Part shown: one piece after another, positions 56,180 through 64,000 of the stretch
Layout of the letters: the number at the start of each line of letters is the position of its first letter
Numbering within the stretch: position 1 is the first letter of the stretch
Assembly (NCBI GenBank): GCA_944472155.2
Contig: OX235279.1
Span: 57,013,564-57,077,563 of the forward strand
Source of the DNA: Trichobilharzia szidati
Taxonomy: Eukaryota; Platyhelminthes; Trematoda; Strigeidida; Schistosomatidae
Direction of reading: 5' to 3'
Length of the DNA: 64,000 nt
The notes under the pieces: generated by a model
The model's input: the letters and a program-made list of their open reading frames with translations, nothing else
The model's database searches: none
What the model was told of the DNA's origin: nothing
Translations under genes and position numbers: made by a program

Positions 56180-57710
56180 AATACGATGGTTGTGATGGAT
56201 AGAAATTACGGCAGCCAATTGGTTCCCGAAGATTATGAAATTGTGATTGAAACATCCAATATAGCTAGAGAAGCAACCTTAAAGAAATCAATAATCATAC
56301 AAATTAAGAAATCGAACAAATTATTAGAAGGAAAAAACAGCACAATAAACGAAGAAGTTGACAACAATATTTCATCTTCTACTGATAAGTGGGTTATCGA
56401 GAGAATTAAGCTCCATTGAGATAAAACTACTTGGAAAAGGATTGAATAATAATGTGACAGTTAGCAAACTAAAGCCAGAACATATCATCCTTAACATGGA
56501 AGTGTCATTAAGTTCAATAGATAATGGGTTCGAACTCAATGTGCATTAACTGTTAAAAACAAAAAAGCACAGTCACACTTAACAAAATCGGAAAGATAAG
56601 ATCTAATTAATCTTAAAAATGATAAAAGCATCGTCATCACAAAAGCTGACGAGGAAACTCTACAGCAGTTTTTAATAAATCTGACTATCTAAAGAATGTC
56701 AGTGAACACATTGAAATCGGTCCATATGAGGAATTTAAGAAGCCTGTAGATACACTAATGAATAAGATTAAGAAATCTACAGCGGATTTAATACGTAGTA
56801 TGAAGCTGTCACTGAGTGAGTCTAAAGGGTTTAATTTAATGCCTAAAACTAATAACGCTAGTGAAATATACGGTACTATAAAAATACATAAACCAGGTTA
56901 CCCCACACGACCAATAGTAGATTTCACAAATACGCCGACAAATGAATTATCAAAACACTTAGCTCTAATACTATGTTCCATTAGAAATCATTCAAATTCT
57001 TAGTTAACTAATTTACATGAAATGAAAAGGAAACTAAATAACATTCAATTAGAGAATAATGAAAAAGGGGTAGTTTTGAGATGACTAGTCTTTACACTAA
57101 TATACCAATCAATATGGCCTTAGAAGCGGTTAAAAGGGTACTAACTTCTGATCCCCAACTTAGTGATAGAACAGAGCTGCTCATTCAGAAAATTATTTTA
57201 GGAATTCTGTTATGCCTAACATCTACTGTCTTTAAATTCCAGGGCAAATATATATAAACAAACAGATGGTATAGCAACGGGATCAACAATATCCTCTATC
57301 TTATCAGATATCTTTATGGACAGCTGAGAAAATATTACTCTTAATAAGTTTATTCCTACTCCAAAGATATGGTGGAGATATGTGGATGACACTTTCACTC
57401 ACAGTGTTAAAAGCAGCACAAATCTCTAGCTTCTGCATGAATATCAACGCACTAGTAAAGGGAATAAAGTTCACACTGAAATCGGAAAATGAACGAGGAG
57501 AATTAGCTATGTTAGATTGTAAAATAAAACGAACAGAAGCAGGTAAACTTCACACTAGCGTTTATAAAAAGCCAACGCATTATCACAGTGATTAGAATTT
57601 AATTCACTTCATCCGTTGTCTGTAAAGACTGGCTTAATTTACAGTTTAGCAAACTGAGAAACACCACTAAGGTGTACAAAAACAAACCTTAAAGTTAGAA
57701 ATAATGTGTG
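56180..57710 (+). pseudogene. Penelope-like element reverse transcriptase relic
   Basis: PLE RT sequence in several plus frames, in order: SSIEIKLLGKGLNNNVTVSK (N-terminal PLE block, about 56410-56470); NDKSIVITKADEET (about 56616-56660); DYLKNVSEHIEIGPYEEF (from 56683); YGTIKIHKPGYPTRPIVDF (about 56870-56930); TSLYTNIP (about 57084); DGIATGSTISSILSDIF (about 57265-57315); RYVDD, the catalytic box (57376-57390); LDCKIKRTEAGKLHTSVYKKP (about 57520-57580); HPLSVKTGLIYSLAN (about 57613-57658). Several frameshifts and stops separate them, so the copy is dead. The RNase-like linker and GIY-YIG end are not seen. The KGLNNN block differs from the LSLGPKFC block of the copy at 1-671, pointing to a different PLE subfamily. 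Confidence 0.85.
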
Positions 57711-58700
57711 ATTTATTAAAATATACTCTAAAACAGCACCTATGTTTTATACTTATATTCATTAAATATGACAATGAGTGGAAATACCAAGTGTGAGAAT
57801 ATTGGTGTGGATTATTATGAATCAAACGTTGATTCGACATATGAATGAACAAAATAGGCCAACACAATGATTAAATACATTCGGAAATGTGAACATGTGA
57901 CTTTGTTATACTCAAATAAAATAAAATGCGAAAATCAGATGAGTGAAGTGTCACCAATAAAATAAGATAAATAAAATGTTAGAATAATGTCATAAGGTGA
58001 AGTGACATTAAACAAAACCGAACTAGAACATGGAATCAGAGAAGGACAAGGAAGTCTATGTGAATCACATGATAAAATCAAGACTATGAGGTGACGAAAG
58101 AGACCACACAAATTATTTTTCGTACGTAAAGTTTCGACTTTACGTTATGTATTGCCAAAGCTTCCACTACACAAAGCAAGTGCATTCGTGTCCCTGTCAG
58201 AAAACTTTGTAGGACTTTGTAGACCGTTGAAGGATGCACCAGATGCTGCGTGATCATCGCCTGCTATATGTTCAAAGAGATATGATGGTAAAATAAAGTG
58301 AACTGTAGTCAGACAATAGAGATAAGAAAAGCTTTTTTTAAAATTCAAAGCGTGACAAATAAAAACAACAATAATAGTGATAATAATATAAGCTTATCTA
58401 ACGAGGAAACATACCCTACCACTGTGCACAAATTCTACACCTACTTTGATGACAAGTTGACATTACCATTACAGATATTTCATGACTAATCTCACTGATT
58501 CAATTGGTGCAAATATTTATCGACAAGTGTCCTACAGACAAGTCAAACTTAATGCACGTAACGTTCGCCTAAATATTTCGATGTTGAATAAAATCTGAGT
58601 AATTCTGCTGAAGAAGTTAAAGGTTACACAATGAAACTTTGAGAAAAATCTCGCTTTTTTGAAGTGATTAAAAATACCCATTACAATTTTTAAAAGAATG
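57711..58700. other. AT-rich non-coding stretch
   Basis: No gene recognised. It may include the untranslated 3' part of the plus-strand PLE relic, since the motif at 58701 has the same orientation. Confidence 0.4.
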
Positions 58701-58755
58701 GTTACTGAGCAACGAATACTCTTTCCGATAACTTCATCATCAGGTTCTACAGTTA
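58701..58755 (+). repeat. PLE-associated motif, copy 4
   Basis: GTTACTGAGCAACGAATACTC, then TTTCCGATAACTTCATC, then ATCAGGTTCTACAG. It aligns with the copy at 833-885 across about 50 bases and more loosely with 51308-51350 (TGAGCAA ... GA-AAC-TCATCAG). Orientation matches the RT relic at 56180-57710, not the minus-strand relic starting at 58953. Confidence 0.45.
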
Positions 58756-58952
58756 TATATACGTAATAGTGAATGAATAAGAGTTATAAACAACAATAAT
58801 GTTTAAATAACATCGAATCAATAGATTACAGTACAATGGCATCAACAGAACGATAAACTGAATGTCAGAGAAATTAAGAAAGATAATATTACAAATTCAT
58901 CATTTCTAGTCTCTACTGAAGGCCAGGATAGTAGTAGTGGCTGGACTTGCTT

Positions 58953-59975
58953 CTATTGCACACAAAGCACTGGATGTTTCACACGAATCGCGATAGCCTC
59001 TGCTGTTTGGAGCATGCGGTACCTCGATGTACTTGGAAATTTATTTGCTACCTGGTAGATGATAGAGAAGGATTCTTCAATGCTGGTTTGGTGGCCGGTT
59101 TTGACCAGGTGGTCTAATATCGAACTGTTTATGGTGTCTACTACGCCTTTGCTTAGACATACTGGGAGATGTTCTCGAGCACGAAAAATCAAGTTCCTAG
59201 AGCAAAGGCCTGATATAACTCACTCCACAGGCGCAGTTGAATTGGTAAATACAATTAGAAGTGGCTAGTCTAGGTACTTCATCTTTCAATCGAGGAATCA
59301 CCATCGGTCGTGTAGAGAATAAGAATTGTAGTTTGCCACCATTAAAAGTTCTTTGAACTGATTTTTTCAACTTCTTCGTAATCATTTCGCTAGGTATATC
59401 GCCCTTAAATTGTAGTCATATGTATAAAGGCTTTCTTTGTCATGTGTTTCTTGATAAATTTGTCGGAATAGATATTTTCAATCAAGATATCATACACAAT
59501 GCTTAATAATTCTTCAATTACTTCCTCTGAGCATATAGCTTTAACCCTGGGGCTGAGGGTTTTTACTAAATTTCTTTTATACTGGAGAGGAACGAAGCTG
59601 TAGAAAGGTGTATATGGTCCTGCCTATGTACTTTTCCTATGCAAATTTCTTTTTGTGCTACCATCTGGTTTCCTTGTAAGGAGGACATCCAGGAAGGCAC
59701 TTCTGTTTTGGGATTCCTATTCGCAAGTGAATTTCATAGCAGAATGTACTTCATTGAATTCAGTTATTATTGTGTTCCTATTCGAATAAATATCACAAAG
59801 AATGAAGGTGTCATCCATATACTGACAATAAAATTAGAATTTTCTGATAAGGTTGTTCATAGGTCCATTTTCTAGTTTACTTAGAAAGAAATCTGCAAAA
59901 ATGGACTTAATGAGGAGCCCACAGCCACTCGTCCACTTTTCTGTATAGTGTGCCACCAAATTTGAAATTTACATT
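58953..59975 (-). pseudogene. Penelope-like element RT C-terminal half and GIY-YIG endonuclease relic
   Basis: In minus-strand order: NVNFKFGGTLYRK; GRVAVGSSLSPFL (the DGVAMGSPLSP-type motif, Asp changed to Arg); FLSKLENG; QYMDDTFIL (catalytic YMDD, about 59822-59796); SAFLDVLLTRKPDGSTKRNL; linker; RTFNGGKLQFLFSTRPM, then CIYQFNCACGVSYIR (GIY-YIG core, about 59265-59215). After a break come ILDHLVKTGHQTSIEESFSI and LQTAEAIAIRVKHPVLCVQ, ending in a stop at 58953-58955. At least three in-frame stops and several frame changes are present, and the 5' half of the ORF is missing. It keeps the C-terminal block that the 861-1300 fragment has lost. Confidence 0.85.
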
Positions 59976-61263
59976 CATGGTACACCTTGATACACTGAGA
60001 TTATTTTAAGTAATTCTATAAACTGCTGACAATTTCAATAGATCAAAAGAATGCTTGATACCCATGAAACATAGCCAGATAATCAATCATTGACAAAATA
60101 TTATAAGATGTAACGCATACTTATAAGGAAAATAACTACTCCGCTAGTTCAAACACAATATCGCCTGTGATTTACTCACTGTAAGTGTCAGCTTAGAAAC
60201 CATAGTACATTTTCATCCATTTTCGCTTCGGAGATTAAGAACATTCTGTTCATTACAAAAGTACTTCAGTAGTACAACCAATGTTATATTTACCAGTCCA
60301 CATAAATATTTGATAAGATGCCAAATGATGAATCGCACACAAATAACGACTACTTGTTTAGAAAATGACTCAGACATGCTAGAAAGAGATGAAAGATTGA
60401 GGAGGTGTATACTTGTATATAGTTGCGTTGTACATAAAGTAGGTTTTAAAGGAGACAGATATGCATTTGATGGGCAAAGAAGCAATTTGAATTTGAAGTT
60501 CTTTCAAATGAAGATGAAAAAATGAAAGCAATGAAGAAAATAACAACTAAGAAGCTAAACAGAACTAGATGACGCAGTCTTATCGGAAGTTGATCCAGTT
60601 ATTTTTGGCTCTTTTATGTCAATTTAATCATTACTTTTACTTTTTTCATCTTCAATTGTGAAAATTATTATTTCAATTTGTTTTGTGCACATTCTATTCA
60701 CACGTGTGTCCACCTGAATTTCCCGAAACTGAATCATAGATTATCTTATCTTAATAAGAATCCACTTTGATGTGTAGTGAAGAGGACTGGAATACATGAT
60801 GATGAATTAAAACAACTAAAAGTAAAACTGCCAACTTACGATGAAATTCATTTGAAAACAGGCATCCACCAGGTTTTCTGAGCAATACTTCCAAGACTGC
60901 TAGCAAAAGATGAATATTTAGAAAAAACAACTAAATAGTAGATGTCAAGGATAACCATTCCATATCACAAATAAACATTTCAGAACAAGCGTAGAGATGA
61001 CTTACCTCATGCCGTGTCAGAATTCTTTGAAATAGTGTCTGAATATTTTGTGTAATTAAGACGTATTTTACAATTATGGCCGTGGTTGCTTTAAGACCTT
61101 TACTAAAACATGGACAACCTCATGCCATATAAGTATATTCACTCAATTTGTTGCTTCGTTTTTTGACACAAAGATCACCTACTCACTTCTATGGCCTGAG
61201 CAACTGATGTGGTGTCAGACAAGTTTTCATGTCCCTAGACGAGTGCTTATAATACTTGTTCTA
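59976..61263. other. AT-rich non-coding stretch
   Basis: Short overlapping ORFs on both strands around 60213-60525, without clear splice sites or a recognised domain. Nothing else supported. Confidence 0.4.
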
Positions 61264-61620
61264 TCAATTTGAATTTTCACTCAGGTGAATACAGGAATGA
61301 GGGATGTCTGTACAAGATGTGACCACTGTGACATGAATTAATATATAGTAATTCATGTAGAAGAATATCCTTTGTCCAGTAACCGTTGTTTTGAAGTCTA
61401 TGTGAGCATTCCTGTTCAATATTTCTTCTGTTAATTTATGCAGCGCTAATATTCTTCTAATTTTGGCAATAATTCGACATAAATGTCTAAGCATAATATT
61501 AGGAGTACGTGTATTATCAAATGACAGATAAACACGTGTTGCACAATCATTCAAAACATAAGGAGTATTGAGGGAAGCAGCAATTAGAAGACGTTTAATC
61601 ACATCGCAGAAAATAACAAC
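61264..61620 (-). CDS. Possible coding exon, minus strand
   Basis: Minus-strand frame open from about 61633 to a TGA/stop near 61264, with protein-like sequence in its first half: VIKRLLIAASLNTPYVLND, IMLRHLCRIIAKIRRILALH, KLTEEILNRNAHIDFKTTV. It is basic, helical-looking and not low complexity. It has no good acceptor or donor and no recognised family. It could be an exon of the same minus-strand gene as 53419-53569, a relic of an unrecognised element, or chance. Confidence 0.25.
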   Translation of the reverse strand, partial: VVIFCDVIKRLLIAASLNTPYVLNDCATRVYLSFDNTRTPNIMLRHLCRIIAKIRRILALHKLTEEILNRNAHIDFKTTVTGQRIFFYMNYYILIHVTVVTSCTDIPHSCIHLSENSN

Positions 61621-61633
61621 AAAAAATGTTTTT

Positions 61634-64000
61634 CAAAATCATGCATATAATTACAAAACAAATATCGAAAACCTCCCAAAAGAAATATCAGTCGGTATCT
61701 GATAATTTCCGTGTAACAATATTGTTTGTTTAGCGTTATCCACAAGGAGGGAGTTCATCGCATATTGTACACGAATTTGCACTTGCAAACATGCAGTGGA
61801 TGAAAGCATTAATCACCCGATCGGCTCTAATATCAGCCAGTTGAGAGATAGCAATCAGACGAGGAGTAAATTGTATAGACTAGATTATCCCCTGACGCCT
61901 ACGCACCTGCACGTCACCTCAGAATAATGTGTAGACCACTCTTGTGAGAATTACATTAAAATATCAGAACATCACTTACCTGTGCAATCACATTTATACA
62001 TAACTATTTTTCTATGTGAATGTGTGTGTGTGCATTAGCTTTCTCAGACAAGAATAGAAATGACTTTAACTTGAGAAATATTTTGTGAATGGAATGACAT
62101 CGGATAAGCGTCTGCTCACCTTCTTTTGCCTAACGACTTCTGTTCATTATCATGGTGATGTTCACGTTGTCGACTTCAGTTTTAGCAATGCTTTCGTCTT
62201 CGTTGCAAATTCTCAGTGGATTCCTAGTGGACACGGAGCCGAAGATTATTAAGCATCCTGCCTTTTTCAATTCTTTAGGAGGTGCCGTCTCACTTCTCTA
62301 GGTTTGTTCGCCTTCAATTGCTAAGCGTATCCGAGGCAGTTGCCATGAAAAGTTTCCAACTCAGTCCATGTGTTCAGGGAAAGTTTGTCCAATCCATCTA
62401 CCTCTCATGGCCTTCATCGTCAACCAGAAATATTAATCTTGCCCTGAGATACCAGTTAACTGTAAATAATATCTTTATTATCAACATCATTCTTTGCTAT
62501 ATATAAGTGGATATTTCAACCTCGGTTCCACAATTTATTATAAAACCAAACACTATCAAATAGTGGCTTCAATACAATATTTGTTTTCCCCTCTATCCCT
62601 AGAAGTATACGGATGGGACTGACGCACACACAAATATCGACTACCTATATTATAGAAACACATGCATCAACTAATCTTTATTATTATTATTATCATTATC
62701 ATCATCATTATCATTACTTTTATGAATACTATTCTAATTATGTTCACCTTGACTACTGTGCCTGAGCTTGAATTCTGCTAACCACATTGGTTTCAAATAT
62801 CAGTGTCTAATATTTTTCCATGTAGTTGTAAAGCCTGACACCAGATTACACTTTACCACAGTGCCCAACTTCCACACTCACGTTATTAGAAATTTTATTC
62901 TTTTGAATTTCTTTTTGTGGTTATTCACAGATTTTTGTTTGTAGCTATATTTGATTTTGTCATTATTGAAATTCTATCAATATCTTTCATGCACTCTATT
63001 ATGTGTTGACATTTGTATTTTTTTCTTTTAGTTTTAATTTTTACTCGATATTTTTCTATCTTAACATTTTAGTACCTGATTCTGATGAGATTGTACTATC
63101 TGCCTTGAAGAAATGTTAAGCAATTCCTTGAGATGCCACATTTTTTACTCAGTTTTAATTTTTCAACTCAGTATAACTATTTTGAAATTATTCACCTAGG
63201 CTTGTGATCATCTCATCGTCCGTAGCAGCTGTATCCTCTATGTGGTATTCGTAAAATGTGCACTAGGTACTGAATGTGTATAGTAAATTATTTGTACTTA
63301 GGCATGATGTGTTTATTCATTGAAGTCTTTTTAATGGTGTCTTTTCACTAGTTCCGCTTGTTATCAAATACGCAAATATCTGAAGCAGTCATTCATCGTA
63401 ACACAAAGATTATGTACATTGAACCTGAAGTCGCTTTAGGATTTGCTCAAAGTTGTTGACCTAATTGCCTGGGAAGTCGAAATTTTCACAATCGAATGCA
63501 ATTAGTCATGTGACTTATTATTTGAAAATATATTCACTGTGAAACCATTTTTATACCATGTATTTAGTCTGCATCAGGGATTTGATTAATCTGGATTGTA
63601 TCCGAATGTCTGTTGTAAAATGGACAAAAGTTGAAGACCAAAAATATCATAACTTAACAGAGAAATTTAAAGTGTGAGAAATGTATTGGCTGGTTATTCA
63701 AAAGGCAAGCACTTATTTTTTATTTCTGTTGCCATGACTTCTGCTGATGAATGGAAATATGAAAAGTTCAGCATTTTGTAAAATATAGACAGTTATCTTT
63801 ACAAAAGACGAAAATACAGCTTCATGACCCAAATGATGCATCTACAATGTGCGCTAAGTAGAAGCTTTTTGGGTTTACTCAGTGATCAAGATCATTTTCA
63901 TGGAACCCATTTTGCGAAAGAAAACAATTTTGGAAGAAAAACTCCCACTTATAACCACTCCAATATACATATATCAGTTTGACTGTTCCTGTGAACTCAG
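61634..64000. other. AT-rich non-coding stretch to the window end
   Basis: Contains a GT run (about 62019-62032), ATT/ATC microsatellite (62680-62716), and a slightly more GC-rich, complex segment at about 62100-62430 that may be a dispersed repeat. No gene recognised. Confidence 0.4.
62680..62716. repeat. ATT/ATC trinucleotide microsatellite
   Basis: TTATTATTATTATTATC followed by ATTATCATCATCATTATC-type repeats; simple-sequence DNA. Confidence 0.9.

Noticed and set aside
56525..56545. GGTTCGAACTC resembling a tRNA T-arm
   Set aside because: It lies inside the recognised PLE reverse-transcriptase relic and has no cloverleaf around it.
63070..63120. CTGATGA with a GAT/ATC stem on the plus strand, another hammerhead-like hit
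   Set aside because: GAA does not follow the stem directly and no cleavage-site triplet or stem I is present.

Overview
The window is eukaryotic, AT-rich, intron-containing nuclear DNA. It has long non-coding stretches, split genes with GT/AG boundaries, and several decayed Penelope-like elements (PLEs: a reverse transcriptase joined to a GIY-YIG endonuclease). My inference is a flatworm, most likely a schistosome-like trematode. This rests on base composition, repeat type and general look, not on a diagnostic marker gene.

Layout. 1-1300: two PLE pieces on the minus strand, tail of one copy next to the head of another. 1560-1996: a plus-strand coding exon with good splice sites. 1997-3245: intron. 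3246-3740: 495-base assembly gap. 3741-43704: a tandem array of about 127 copies of a 315-bp (105-codon) unit, open in the plus frame from end to end. 43705-47817: a unique 1370-residue, Ser/Asp/Glu-rich tail in the same frame, ending in TGA. Gap edge to stop is at least 44 kb of uninterrupted coding sequence (about 14,690 residues, roughly 1.5 MDa). It is the 3' part of one giant gene whose start lies outside the window or in the gap. The upstream exon has a phrase (EILPDGTIVTKR) resembling ankyrin C-terminal regions, so a giant-ankyrin-like gene is my best, unproven, guess.

47818-64000 is mostly AT-rich non-coding DNA. It carries a GIY-YIG relic (52085-52345), a reverse-transcriptase relic on the plus strand (about 56180-57710), another PLE relic on the minus strand (58953-59975), simple repeats, and a likely minus-strand split gene shown by two phase-matched exons (52885-53039 and 53419-53569) plus weaker candidates. 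A short conserved hairpin/GAAACGTC-like motif occurs near the PLE pieces and may be a decayed hammerhead-type pseudo-LTR sequence.

The outstanding object is the array. It is almost perfectly homogenised, about 56% GC in AT-rich surroundings, and encodes a lysine-free, cysteine-free, extremely acidic polymer. All differences I could see between units fall in one block of about 90 bp, and the altered units sit mostly in the middle of the array instead of at its edges.
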